DNA of 64,000 nucleotides from Cryobacterium sp. PH31-O1 (GCF_030063455.1 NZ_JASITB010000002.1:1-64000), one strand, 5' to 3'. Positions 9,011 through 17,813 are shown, counted from the stretch's first letter. Notes: generated by a model from the sequence alone, not told the origin. A program made the numbers and translations.

Positions 9011-11647
9011 TTAGCGCTGGGAGAGACGCTCGACCGGTGCGAGTTGGGCGAGTTCGGCATCGAGATCGCTGGCATCAAGATTGCTGGCCTCGAGATTATC
9101 GGCCTCGACAACTCCAATGGCCCGATAGAACTCGGCGACCGCCCGACGGGCGTAGGCCTCGTGGTCGAACGCGCTGGCCACGACCTCGCCACGCAGAAAG
9201 GCGGTGAGGCCGGCCGCGAGACCGGCATCGGTCTGCGGAACGACGAGACCGGCGGCATCCGGCAGCGCATCGTGAACGGATGCGAAAGCCACCGTCACGA
9301 CCGCACGCCCCAGTACCAGCGCCTCCAGGAGCACCATCGGTGCGCCCTCGTAGTCGCTCGACAACACGAAGCAGTCGGCGGCGGCCAACACCGGGAACGG
9401 GTTGCTGAGCGCCCCGGTCAGGGTGACCGCAGTGCTCAGGTTCAGGTCGTGAATCAGACCGGTGAGCTCGGCTTTGAGCGGCCCGCCGCCGACGATGACA
9501 AGCCGGGTCAGCGGATGCCGGGAGTGCACGAGCGCGAAGGATCGAATCAGTCGGGCCTGATTCTTTTCGGGCGAGAGGCGTCCGATGGTGACGAAGGTGG
9601 TGACATCGGCGGAATTCCGCTGGTCGGCACGGAGGGCAGCGACCGGTTGCACGGTGGGGGCAGCGACGGGATCTGCGGCGGCCGCGCCGCGCAGGATGCG
9701 CTGCACGTCGACGGTGTTGTGCGCGACGGTGAACTTCGAGCGCGGCGCGTAGACGGCGAGGGCCTCGGCGTTAATTTCGGCGAGGGCTGGCGACACCGAG
9801 ACCAGGCTGTCGTACCGCTCATAGCGGGCAAAGGTTTCGGTGAGGCCGCGCAGCATCCGTTTGGCTCCCCCGACACTGCGGTGGGCGTCGGCTGCGAGGT
9901 CGTTGTGCAGCCAGATCGAGCGCACGGCCGGCGGCGAGTGCAGCAGCAGTTCGGCCCAGAACGGGCCGTAGCCGCTGAAGTCCACGACGTGGTCGAAGCG
10001 GCTGTCGCCGAAGCAGCGGGTGAATTCGGCGGTGAAAGCGGTGGCGGGGGCGCTCCGGCGCCGGCGGGTGAGGCGCTGCCGGAACCCGCCGTTCATGCCG
10101 CCAATCCGAGCGAACTGGCGAACGCGCGGGTCGATCAGCCGCTGGTTGGCGCGGCGGGCCGGCGCATTGCTCTTCGCGAACGCAACCGAGACGTCGAACC
10201 GGTCATGGTCGACGGTGCCGAGCAGGTTGATTGCGGCGGAGGTGATGCCGTTGGGTTTCATACCGCCGAGGTAGACCAGCACGGAAGTGCGCGCGGGCCC
10301 GGGCGACTCGTGCAGGGCCAGAGCCGGGTCGGCGCCGCGAAAGACGATGTCGATCACGCGGGCACTCGCGGCACCGTCATCCTGGCCGACGTAGTCGTGT
10401 TGGGCCGCCCGATAGCGCTCGGTGAAGTCCGGCAGCCGTCCGTGGTCGGCCACCTGGCCGATGACCGCGGCGACCGCCGTGGTGGTGCGACAAACCGGGC
10501 CGGGCAGCTCGGTCGGCGCCAGGTATAGCCCGCGGGCCTGCTCGAAGTCGGCGAGGTCGGGGGTGAAGAACACAATCGGACGGCCGGTGGCGAGAAAGTC
10601 GAAAAAGATGCTTGAGTAGTCGGTGACCAGAATGCTCGTGAGCCCGAGCACGACGTTGGTCGGGAGAATGTTCGGTACGAGCACCCGCGCGAGGTCGGCG
10701 CGGCCGGAAGCGAGCGCGTGCACAGCCTGATGGGTTTTCAGCAGCACGACATAGCGACTGGTATCGATGCCTTTTTCGATCTGCTGCACCCGGTCGAGCA
10801 GCGCGTCGAGGTCGTCGTCGGGGTGGGCAAACGAGGCACCCTTCCATGTGGGAGCGTAGAGAACGATCTCTCGGTCGCCGAGATCCAACCCGGCGAGCCG
10901 AGTACGGGCGGCGCGCGACTGCTCCGGGCTCAGGGTCTGCCGATCGATCCGGGGGTAGCCGGCCAGAAGCATCCGTCCCCGAAAAATGCCGTCGAGCTTG
11001 TAGGCGCGCTCATACATTTGGCGTGCCATGAATGGGTTGGCGGCGAGCAGGTAGTCGGCGCTCACGAAATTGCGCACGATATTGGCGGTGCCGTACGCTC
11101 CGTCGACCATGTCGTAACCCATGTGTTTGAGCGGGGTGCCGTGCCAGGTATTGAGGTAGATCTGTGCGGGACGCTTGGAGAATTGCGGCGGAAAGGTGGC
11201 GTTGCTGATCAGGTACCGGCTCGTGGCGAGCGCCCGGTAGTAGGCAGGCGATCCGCTCTTCACGAAACGAACCGAGCGGTCGCCGCGAAATTCGTGGCGG
11301 GCGGCGCGCGGATTCTTCAGCGCCCAGATGTGCTTCAACCGAGCCTGGTCGGGCGTCTCGCGCAGCTGCCGAAACAAGGCTTCGGGGTTGCAGAGCAGTC
11401 CGGATCCGTTGAACGCTTCGTACAGCACGGCGTTCGGATTGATCGCCCGGGTGCGCCAGTAGGCGTGCACTTCGTAGTTACAGGCCCGACGGATGCGACC
11501 GGCCAGCCACGCACGGCGGCGGCCCGCGCCCGCCCCCGCGCGGCACAAGACTGCGACGAGCCGGGCGAGCACTGTGCGGGTGACGGCGGGTTCTGTGGCG
11601 TTTGGGCGGCCGGGCAGCTGGACCGGCGGGTCGGTGCGCACGGTCAC
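9011..11647 (-). CDS. TagF/TagB-like glycerophosphotransferase fused to a GT4 glycosyltransferase
   Basis: An 878-residue two-domain enzyme. Residues about 60-440 match the CDP-glycerol:poly(glycerophosphate) glycerophosphotransferase family, with NTWHGTPLKHMG, YAPTWKG, LLKTHQ and the VTDYSSIFFDFLATGRPIVFF signature. Residues about 465-840 are a GT-B glycosyltransferase of family 4, with VYLGGMKPNGITS, IGRLSPEKNQ, and the SSDYEGAPMVLLEAL donor-binding motif. The C-terminus carries short acidic repeats (NLEASNLDASDLDAEL). The expected product is a glycerophosphate-containing wall or membrane glycan, with the GT4 half adding sugars. Its ATG overlaps the stop of the secreted GDPD gene upstream (ATGA), so the two are coupled. 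The acceptor is unknown. Confidence 0.85.
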   Translation of the reverse strand: MTVRTDPPVQLPGRPNATEPAVTRTVLARLVAVLCRAGAGAGRRRAWLAGRIRRACNYEVHAYWRTRAINPNAVLYEAFNGSGLLCNPEALFRQLRETPDQARLKHIWALKNPRAARHEFRGDRSVRFVKSGSPAYYRALATSRYLISNATFPPQFSKRPAQIYLNTWHGTPLKHMGYDMVDGAYGTANIVRNFVSADYLLAANPFMARQMYERAYKLDGIFRGRMLLAGYPRIDRQTLSPEQSRAARTRLAGLDLGDREIVLYAPTWKGASFAHPDDDLDALLDRVQQIEKGIDTSRYVVLLKTHQAVHALASGRADLARVLVPNILPTNVVLGLTSILVTDYSSIFFDFLATGRPIVFFTPDLADFEQARGLYLAPTELPGPVCRTTTAVAAVIGQVADHGRLPDFTERYRAAQHDYVGQDDGAASARVIDIVFRGADPALALHESPGPARTSVLVYLGGMKPNGITSAAINLLGTVDHDRFDVSVAFAKSNAPARRANQRLIDPRVRQFARIGGMNGGFRQRLTRRRRSAPATAFTAEFTRCFGDSRFDHVVDFSGYGPFWAELLLHSPPAVRSIWLHNDLAADAHRSVGGAKRMLRGLTETFARYERYDSLVSVSPALAEINAEALAVYAPRSKFTVAHNTVDVQRILRGAAAADPVAAPTVQPVAALRADQRNSADVTTFVTIGRLSPEKNQARLIRSFALVHSRHPLTRLVIVGGGPLKAELTGLIHDLNLSTAVTLTGALSNPFPVLAAADCFVLSSDYEGAPMVLLEALVLGRAVVTVAFASVHDALPDAAGLVVPQTDAGLAAGLTAFLRGEVVASAFDHEAYARRAVAEFYRAIGVVEADNLEASNLDASDLDAELAQLAPVERLSQR

Positions 11648-12687
11648 GGCGCCGGGTATGCGGTCGGCTGGCTCAGCCCGCGCTCGGCGAGCACGGCGCG
11701 CAACCGGGTGGGGTAGTCGGTGATGATGCCGTCGACACCCAGGTCGATGAGGGTGTGCATGAGCGCGGTCTCACTCACCGTCCACGGGATCACGGGGAGC
11801 CCGGCCGCGTGCGCTTCAGCGATCAGCTCGGGCGTGACGGTCTCGAAGACCGGCGAGAGCGCGTCGTAGCCGGCTGAGGCGGCAGCGCGAGCGACCGACC
11901 CGTCGTAGTCGTCGATGTCGATGCCGCCGAGGTGCACGCTCGCGCCGGGCTGGCCCACTTCGAGCCAATCGTCGTCCTGGGCGAGGGCAACGAGTCGCAG
12001 ATCGGGCGCGATCTGCCGCACCAGATTGAGCGAGGCCCAGTCGAAGCTCTGCACCGTGACCCAATCGGCGCTGGCCGACGCCCCGATTTCTGATACGACG
12101 GCTCGGGTGAGCGCGGCCATTTCGTCGTGATCGCTCGGGGTCTCGATCTTGGTTTCGATGTTGAGCTGCACCGTGTCCGCGCGGTGAGCCTCGACCAGAG
12201 CGAATACGTCGGCGAGTTCGACGATGGTATTGCCGGGCACGTTCTGTTGCTCTGGATAGCCGGGCAGCTGCTGGTAGCCGCAATCGAGCGTCTGAATCTG
12301 GGCGAGGGTCAGTTCACGCACCCGGCTGCCGGCGTAGGGGAACGCCGGGTCGTTGCGGAAGGCGGCAGCCGTGTCGCGGCATTTGCTCTCGGTGAGCACA
12401 TCATCGTGCCAGACCACGACCGCGGCATCGCGGGTGAGGTGGGTGTCGAGTTCGAGGGTGCTGACGCCGAGTTCAAGCGAGGCGGCGAAGGCGGCCAGGC
12501 TCTCCTCCGTGTGTTCGCCGCGGCCGCCGCGGTGGGATTGCAGGTCGAACGCGACGGCCTCGTCGAGGGGCACGGCAGCCTGAGCCGGTTCGGCGAGCGC
12601 AGACTCCCCCTGCACGGCCGCCGCCGCGCCGCCGGCGAGCACCGTGCTGAGGGCGGCGGCCGCCGCGATGATCAGAATCTTGCGCAT
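11644..12687 (-). CDS. Secreted glycerophosphodiester phosphodiesterase
   Basis: A 347-residue GDPD with a Sec signal peptide (MRKILIIAAAAALSTVLAGGAAAA). Catalytic landmarks are LQSHRGGRGEHTEES, LELDTHLTRD and VVWHDDVL, then LNIETKIE and GVDGIITDYPTRL near the end. It should act outside the membrane on glycerophosphodiesters or on polyglycerophosphate. It is the first gene of a two-gene unit with the TagF-like fusion, sharing ATGA. Its combination of a polymerase-like and a degrading enzyme suggests remodelling of a phosphoglycerol polymer, which is an inference from context. Confidence 0.9.
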   Translation of the reverse strand: MRKILIIAAAAALSTVLAGGAAAAVQGESALAEPAQAAVPLDEAVAFDLQSHRGGRGEHTEESLAAFAASLELGVSTLELDTHLTRDAAVVVWHDDVLTESKCRDTAAAFRNDPAFPYAGSRVRELTLAQIQTLDCGYQQLPGYPEQQNVPGNTIVELADVFALVEAHRADTVQLNIETKIETPSDHDEMAALTRAVVSEIGASASADWVTVQSFDWASLNLVRQIAPDLRLVALAQDDDWLEVGQPGASVHLGGIDIDDYDGSVARAAASAGYDALSPVFETVTPELIAEAHAAGLPVIPWTVSETALMHTLIDLGVDGIITDYPTRLRAVLAERGLSQPTAYPAP

Positions 12688-12793
12688 GGTGGCACTCTTT
12701 CGTGGTTCGCAGCACGCCGAAAGGCGCGCATCTGCCCACGTTAAGAAGGGGAGGTAGCCGGCATCCGGTGCGCAGCCGTCAGGTGCATGAACT

Positions 12794-12807
12794 CTGTGTT
12801 AACACAG
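12794..12807. promoter_or_regulatory. Palindrome upstream of the secreted GDPD gene
   Basis: CTGTGTTAACACAG is a perfect 14-bp palindrome located 107 bp upstream of the GDPD start and 13 bp downstream of the GT-C gene stop. It could be an operator or part of a short terminator stem for the GT-C gene; there is no T run on either side. Confidence 0.4.
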
Positions 12808-12819
12808 GGCGCGACCAAC

Positions 12820-14202
12820 TCAGGCGGGCCGGGAACGCAGGGGGTGCAGCATCCGCTTGAGGCCGCCGGGTCCGGCGCGGTGCAGGGAGACGGCGACGAT
12901 GACCACGACCGCGATGGAGATCGACGCCTGGGTGAGCGGCACGCTCGGCACGAGTAACCGCAGGGTAAGCGCCATCGGCACGAGCAGCCATTCCCAGCGG
13001 CCGCTGAGCGCCACGAACGGCAGCAACAGCAGCGCGTACCACGGGTAGCGGGGGCTGAGCACGAGCAGGGTCGCTCCGATCATGACGAGCTGGCCGACCC
13101 ACGGCCGGTTCTGGTCGGTTGTGAGAATCACCAGCACGGCCACCACGGCCAGGATGAGACCGGCGACGATCACAGCGGAGGCCCCCGGCGCGACCAGGGA
13201 CACCAACGCGAACCGGCTGCCGTCCTGGTAGCCCTCCTCGCTGAGGTAACCGGGCAGGTAGCCGAGCACCTCGATGCCGGTGGCGAGCACATAGGGCACG
13301 TAGAGCAGGGCGAAACTCAGAACGGATGCCGCCACCATGCGCCACCCGCCCCGCTTGAGTAGGGCGGGCGCGGCCAGCACCGGGATGAGCTTGGTGCCGA
13401 TCGCGATTCCGAGCATGATGCCGCCGCGCCAGACTTTCTTGCTCGAGACCAGGAACACGGCCGCTACGACGAAGATGACACCGAGCATGTCCACGTGCGA
13501 ATTGGTGATCGCCTCGGTCGCCACGAGCGGGCACCACGCCCAGAGCGCCGCATTGCGCGGGTCGAGGCCGCGGCGCCGCATACCGATCAGAAGCATGGCG
13601 GTCGTACCGAGGCTGAGCAGGAGTCCGGCGAGCTGTAACGGCCAGTATTCAGGCCCGGGTCCGGTGAGAAATCGCACGCCGGCGAAGAAGATCTCGCTGG
13701 CCGGCGGGTAGATCGTGGGCACGGCTGTGCGGTTGAGCGCCGAACAGAGCAGGTCGCCGTCAGTGGTGTGGGCGCGGGCGATGCGCTCGCCGACGCAGAT
13801 CTCCTTGCCCGCAGCGTTGGTCTGCGGGGCGGGAAAGAGCCAGTCGGGTCTCAGAGAATCGAGGCGGGCATCCGCGGGGGTGAAGGAGTAAGGACTGATG
13901 CCATTGGTTTGCACGATGCCGTCCCAGGCGTAGCGGGCGGAGTCGGTGCTGGTGTTGGGCGGGCCGACCATGGCCGCGCCGCCGATCAGGGCGGAGCCGG
14001 CGAGGATCAGCGCGACGACGGCTTTTGCGTTGACACGGCGCAGCAACCAGTACGCGAGGCCGAAGAGCGCCCAGAGGGCGCTCGTGACCAGCACGAGCTG
14101 CACCTGGTCGCGGTCGGGTTTGAACAGGTCGAGGGCGGTGACGCTGAACGCGGTGAGGGCAGCGCTGAGTACGAGAAGTCCCGAGATAAGAATGAGTCGC
14201 AC
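12820..14202 (-). CDS. Integral membrane GT-C glycosyltransferase (GT87/mannosyltransferase type)
   Basis: A 460-residue protein with about eleven predicted membrane segments. An extracytoplasmic loop near residue 85 has DSARYAWDGIVQTNGISPYSFTPAD, the acidic loop typical of polyprenyl-phosphate-sugar dependent GT-C enzymes, and later loops carry TIYPPASEIFF and LSPRYPWYALLLLP. It would move a sugar from a polyprenyl-phosphate donor to a glycan on the outer face of the membrane. It lies at the edge of a cluster with a GT2, DUF2064, epimerase and MTA phosphorylase, where it could play the part of the mycobacterial methylthioxylose transferase; that role is inferred. It opens a single-gene unit on the minus strand. 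Confidence 0.75.
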   Translation of the reverse strand: MRLILISGLLVLSAALTAFSVTALDLFKPDRDQVQLVLVTSALWALFGLAYWLLRRVNAKAVVALILAGSALIGGAAMVGPPNTSTDSARYAWDGIVQTNGISPYSFTPADARLDSLRPDWLFPAPQTNAAGKEICVGERIARAHTTDGDLLCSALNRTAVPTIYPPASEIFFAGVRFLTGPGPEYWPLQLAGLLLSLGTTAMLLIGMRRRGLDPRNAALWAWCPLVATEAITNSHVDMLGVIFVVAAVFLVSSKKVWRGGIMLGIAIGTKLIPVLAAPALLKRGGWRMVAASVLSFALLYVPYVLATGIEVLGYLPGYLSEEGYQDGSRFALVSLVAPGASAVIVAGLILAVVAVLVILTTDQNRPWVGQLVMIGATLLVLSPRYPWYALLLLPFVALSGRWEWLLVPMALTLRLLVPSVPLTQASISIAVVVIVAVSLHRAGPGGLKRMLHPLRSRPA

Positions 14203-14361
14203 CAGTCCATCCTCACCTACTTGTGCCCAGCAGCGCCCCTTTCTGCACCTGCGGCTTGAGAAACCTGCAGACCGTAAGACTCCCGGGTTACTGGCGGTGG
14301 CCCCCGGGCGGGAGAGCAGACCATGACCATGCGCCTCGACAGCTCAAGCAACTCAAGCAAC

Positions 14362-14790
14362 TCAGACCCACCCTCTCGGTTCGGTAAGCAGTATCAGCGA
14401 ATCGAGGCAGCGGCCCACGAGTGTGCCAGTGGGTATGCAGTCGCCGAAGCCGATCAACTCGTCGATCACCGTTTCGAGGGGCCGTGAGATGCAACAGGGG
14501 CACCAGCCGTTCGCGTCAAAACTTGCACGCATGGCGTCGATGTAGTCGTCTCTTGACATTCCCACGATGTCAGTCACGATCGCCGTCGGTGTGCGGCCGT
14601 CTGAACTCATTCCGGTGAATGTGCGCCCACAATCGCACGCCCCGTTGGGGTTGCGTTGGCTGGCTGGGCAGGGATCGATCATCCACACCAGTTCGCCCGC
14701 GATGCACGGGTGGGACTCGCCCTCGCTGGCCCGTCGTGCCGCTTTACTCTGTTTGCTCTGGATTATCTCCGTCGCGACCAAAACCTTCAT
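14362..14790 (-). CDS. Cys-rich conserved actinobacterial protein, probably DUF7715-like
   Basis: A 142-residue soluble protein starting MKVLVATEIIQSKQ, preceded by GGAGAA. It contains DPCPASQRNPNGACDCGRTFTG and a later CPCC cluster, five to seven Cys that look suited to zinc binding, and a conserved middle segment MSRDDYIDAM. This layout recalls a family of small proteins found widely in actinobacteria, with no known function. I cannot connect it to the adjacent genes. The stretch 14791-15008 upstream contains no gene that I can support. Confidence 0.6.
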   Translation of the reverse strand: MKVLVATEIIQSKQSKAARRASEGESHPCIAGELVWMIDPCPASQRNPNGACDCGRTFTGMSSDGRTPTAIVTDIVGMSRDDYIDAMRASFDANGWCPCCISRPLETVIDELIGFGDCIPTGTLVGRCLDSLILLTEPRGWV

Positions 14791-15008
14791 CGTTCTTCTC
14801 CTTGGTCTCGGCACGAGTCTCAGTGAGTAGATACCCATCACGCTAGCGGCACCCACCGACATTCCTGTGGCTCCGGTCACGACCAGGTGACGACAGCCCG
14901 ACGAAGAAGGCGCGGCCCCGAAATCTTCTGCGAAAACGAGGCGGGCCGTGTGCACATCGTAAGGATTCAGCGGGGTCACGGCGGGCGTTCAGATGGTGCA
15001 ATAGACGT

Positions 15009-16268
15009 ATGCGGCGATTGATGTACGAAGCCCAGCGAGCGCTGGCGTCGCCGGTGCGCAATCCGCGGATGGCGACCGTGATCGGTCGGCTGCTCGGCGC
15101 CGCCTTTTTGATCTGCTTTGGCACCGGCCTGTACAGCCATTTTCTGCAGGAACCACTGGACTGGATGCGCTTCGCGACCCGGCCCGAGTTTCTCTACCAG
15201 GTCACCCAAGGCACGCATATCGTGGCCGGCATCGCCTGTTTTCCGCTGCTGCTGGCCAAGCTGTACATCGTTTTTCCCAACCTGTTCGCGTATCCGCCAG
15301 TGCGCGGACTGGTTCATTTTCTCGAGCGTGCCTCGATCGCCCTCTTTGTGGGTGCCTCCCTCGTGCAGATAACGATCGGACTGCTCAACACCTATCAGTG
15401 GTATCCGTGGCCGTTTCCCTTTCGGCAGGTGCACTTCGCGCTCGGCTGGGTACTGATCGGGCTACTCGTCATCCACATCGGGGTGAAGCTGCCCGCGATC
15501 ACACGGCACTGGAACAAATCGTCTTCTTCAGACGATGACCACCTCGTCGACGCCGTGTCGAACGACCGGGCTTCCAACGCCGAAGCCGTGCGGCTCTGGG
15601 GTACGACGCGGCCGGGCGGGGTGACCGGGCGCGTGCTCGACTACATCGATGCGACGCCGCGAGTTGCCAGCAGCGTCAGTCGCCGCGGCTTTCTCACGAC
15701 GGTTGGCGTGGCGACTACAGCGGTCGTTGGCCTAACCGCCGGGCAGACCTTCACGCCGCTGAACGCGGTCAACCTGTTCGGTCCGCGCAAGAAGGGGGTC
15801 GGACAGCAGGGCGTTCCGGTGAACCGCACGAGCGAGCAGGCACAGGTAGCGGATGCCGCGATGGCGTCGGCCTGGACCCTCACCCTCGCGGTCGCCGGCA
15901 CCGAACGTTCATTCACCCGGGCCGAGCTGCTCGCGCTGCCGCAAACCGAGGTGCGGTTGCCGATCGCCTGCGTGGAGGGCTGGAGCCAGATGGCTTCCTG
16001 GCGCGGGGTACGGCTGCGGGACCTCGCCGACCTGATGAACGCCGACCCGGAGACCTCGTTTCGCCTAATCAGTCTCGAGGAACGCGGCAGCTTCAGTAAA
16101 ACCCAGATGGGCCGCGAATACGTGCGCGATCCGCTCACCCTGGTAGCGCTCGAACTCAACGGCGAAACCCTCGACCTTGAGCACGGGTATCCGGCGCGCA
16201 TGATCGCGCCCGGACGACCCGGCGTGCTCCAAACCAAATGGCTGAGCCGAATCGAGGCGATCCAATGA
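15009..16268 (+). CDS. Fusion of a cytochrome b-type membrane domain and an MsrP/sulfite oxidase-fold molybdoenzyme
   Basis: A 419-residue protein. Residues 1-165 form four membrane segments with paired His residues (H70, H103, H142, H156) suited to two b-type haems. A further hydrophobic segment after SRRGF (224-228, twin-arginine-like) leads to a soluble domain from about 285 with IACVEGWSQMASWRG; Cys321 is the expected molybdenum ligand, and the CVEGWS context is like MsrP/YedY rather than true sulfite oxidase. It probably passes electrons from the quinone pool to a molybdopterin site outside the membrane, or the reverse. The substrate could be a sulfoxide. It overlaps the next gene by ATGA. 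Confidence 0.8.
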   Translation: MRRLMYEAQRALASPVRNPRMATVIGRLLGAAFLICFGTGLYSHFLQEPLDWMRFATRPEFLYQVTQGTHIVAGIACFPLLLAKLYIVFPNLFAYPPVRGLVHFLERASIALFVGASLVQITIGLLNTYQWYPWPFPFRQVHFALGWVLIGLLVIHIGVKLPAITRHWNKSSSSDDDHLVDAVSNDRASNAEAVRLWGTTRPGGVTGRVLDYIDATPRVASSVSRRGFLTTVGVATTAVVGLTAGQTFTPLNAVNLFGPRKKGVGQQGVPVNRTSEQAQVADAAMASAWTLTLAVAGTERSFTRAELLALPQTEVRLPIACVEGWSQMASWRGVRLRDLADLMNADPETSFRLISLEERGSFSKTQMGREYVRDPLTLVALELNGETLDLEHGYPARMIAPGRPGVLQTKWLSRIEAIQ

Positions 16269-16822
16269 CGCGAGCGGATGCGAACACGACCGGCGCCAGG
16301 GCCAGTGGCGTTGGAATTTCCGGGCTGAACCCACCGCCGGCCGGAATAACGGCATCGACCAGCCGACGGATGCGCAGCATCCGCCTGGTGCTGGTAGCTA
16401 TCGGTGTGCTGCTGCTCGCCTGGGGCGCGTTTGTGATGTTCGATTCGGTGCGGCTGACCCGCATTCCCGGGGTCGCGCTGTGGGTCGGGGCGGCGATCGT
16501 GTTGCACGATGCGATTCTGGCTCCGATCGTGTTCGCGCTGGGTTTCGCGCTGCGGCGGGTGGGTCGCCGGGCGACCGGAACGGTCATTGCGATCGTGCAA
16601 AGCGGCATCGTTGTGGGGTCGATCGTGTCGCTCGTAGCGGTGCCGACGATCGTGGCGAAGAACTTCGCACCGGCCAATCCGACGGTGTTACCGCTGGACT
16701 ACGCACTGAATTTGGGTATTTTCTGGCTCGTTCTGGCTCTGGTCACTGTGGGGCTGTCGGTCGGGGCATTCCTGCGCTGGCGGCAGCCGGTCCCGGCACT
16801 ACCGGATGATTCCGGTCGGTAA
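16265..16822 (+). CDS. Four-TM membrane protein coupled to the molybdoenzyme
   Basis: A 185-residue protein with a polar N-terminal tail of about 40 residues and four predicted membrane segments. No enzyme motif is visible. Its ATG overlaps the TGA of the molybdoenzyme, so both are made together and may interact. A HD pair (VLHDAILAPIVF) in the second membrane segment could bind a cofactor, but this is speculation. The transcript ends near a tandem-palindrome element that also serves the convergent methyltransferase gene. Confidence 0.7.
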   Translation: MTRADANTTGARASGVGISGLNPPPAGITASTSRRMRSIRLVLVAIGVLLLAWGAFVMFDSVRLTRIPGVALWVGAAIVLHDAILAPIVFALGFALRRVGRRATGTVIAIVQSGIVVGSIVSLVAVPTIVAKNFAPANPTVLPLDYALNLGIFWLVLALVTVGLSVGAFLRWRQPVPALPDDSGR

Positions 16823-16833
16823 CTTTCGGGGCT

Positions 16834-16904
16834 CCGGGCCCACCTTGTGGCCTCGGGCCCAGTTTATAGACTGGGCCCATGGACGGGGCCCGGGCCCCGT
16901 CCGG
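16834..16904. repeat. Tandem-palindrome intergenic element, copy C
   Basis: Same order as copies A and B: CCGGGCCCACCTTGTGG head, GGGCCCAGTTTA/TAGACTGGGCCC palindrome, then GGACGGGGCCC and its mirror. It lies 12 bp beyond the stop of one gene and 67 bp from the stop of a convergent gene. Confidence 0.9.
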
Positions 16905-16905
16905 C

Positions 16906-16950
16906 AGTGCAAGCGGGAGCAGTGCAGGCGGGAGCAGTGCCGGCGCGAGC
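16906..16950. repeat. Three tandem 15-bp units
   Basis: AGTGCAAGCGGGAGC, AGTGCAGGCGGGAGC and AGTGCCGGCGCGAGC follow each other without gaps, directly after palindromic copy C and just before the 3' end of the methyltransferase gene. Non-coding. Confidence 0.9.
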
Positions 16951-16970
16951 GGAGCGGTGCGGGCAAGGAG

Positions 16971-17813
16971 TCAGGCGCGGGCTAGACGGGCGAAGGAGCG
17001 GCCGCCACGGGTCCATTCGGCGTCCTGAAAGAGTCCGAACCGGGCTGCTCGGCGGCGCAGGGCGCTAACCCCGATCTCCGCCCAGGGAAAGGCGTCGCTC
17101 GTGTGTCCGGCGGCGTCGTGCAGGGTGCCCTCGTAGGCGAGGTCGTGCTCTGGGTCGCGATGCACCTCGACAACGAGCACACCGTCGGCGGCGAGCAGCT
17201 CCGCGCAGCGATCGAGCAGGGCGTCGGGATCGCCGCCGATGCCGATGTTGCCATCGACGAGCAACAGGGTCGCCCAGGAGCCCACATGCGGAATGTAGTC
17301 GAACACCGAGCGGTGCAGCACCGCGAGTCCGGCCGCGACCGCGATCCGCACAGCGGTCGGCGAGACGTCGACGCCGAGGGCGTCGAGTCCTACGTCGATC
17401 GCGGCCTGGATCATGCGACCCGGTCCGCAGCCAATGTCGAGCACGGGTCCGGCGACGCCGGTCAGCAAGGACCGATCAGTCGCATCGGCACCGGCACTCC
17501 AGCGTGCGGCGTGCATGGTCGACACGCGTGCGGGGGTGCCTGGATCGGCATCGGCGCGATTGCCGTGCAGGTACAGCACGTTATCGTCGCTCTGCAACGC
17601 CTGCGCGTAGGGTTCGGATCCGCCGGCGCCGAACGTGGTCGGGCGCCTAAACAGCTCTGCGGTCGTGCCGTCGACACCTTCGATAGCGTCATCGGTCACC
17701 CAGTCGGCCGGCTGGCCGATGAGCGCTGGCGTGAATCGGTCAGCGTCGGCGGTTTCGTCGCCGGCCGTCCAGTCCGCCCCCTGCGCACGCAGGATCGGCG
17801 AGACCAGGGTCAC
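16971..17813 (-). CDS. Class I SAM-dependent methyltransferase
   Basis: A 280-residue protein with an N-terminal extension of about 110 residues, then the Rossmann SAM motif GPVLDIGCGPGRMI, the second acidic motif region ALGVDVSPTAV, and LLLVDGNIGIGGD as motif IV. It belongs to the group often seen next to GT2 and DUF2064 genes in actinobacteria. The ATG overlaps the stop of the DUF2064 gene (ATGA), making it the last gene of a three-gene operon. Substrate is unknown. If the cluster makes a methylthio-sugar, this enzyme could methylate a glycan position or act elsewhere; nothing in the sequence decides. Confidence 0.8.
   Translation of the reverse strand: MTLVSPILRAQGADWTAGDETADADRFTPALIGQPADWVTDDAIEGVDGTTAELFRRPTTFGAGGSEPYAQALQSDDNVLYLHGNRADADPGTPARVSTMHAARWSAGADATDRSLLTGVAGPVLDIGCGPGRMIQAAIDVGLDALGVDVSPTAVRIAVAAGLAVLHRSVFDYIPHVGSWATLLLVDGNIGIGGDPDALLDRCAELLAADGVLVVEVHRDPEHDLAYEGTLHDAAGHTSDAFPWAEIGVSALRRRAARFGLFQDAEWTRGGRSFARLARA

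Noticed and set aside
9044-10528. Long plus-strand open frame opposite the TagF-like/GT4 gene
   Set aside because: Shadow of a conserved minus-strand gene; no domain pattern visible in the translation.
14203-14361. GC-rich hairpin region examined for a tRNA or structured RNA
   Set aside because: No T-loop or anticodon pattern; only a partial CTCCCGGG/CCCGGG stem.
16906-16950. Short tandem units considered as iteron-like origin repeats
   Set aside because: Only three 15-bp units, no AT-rich region and no replication gene nearby.
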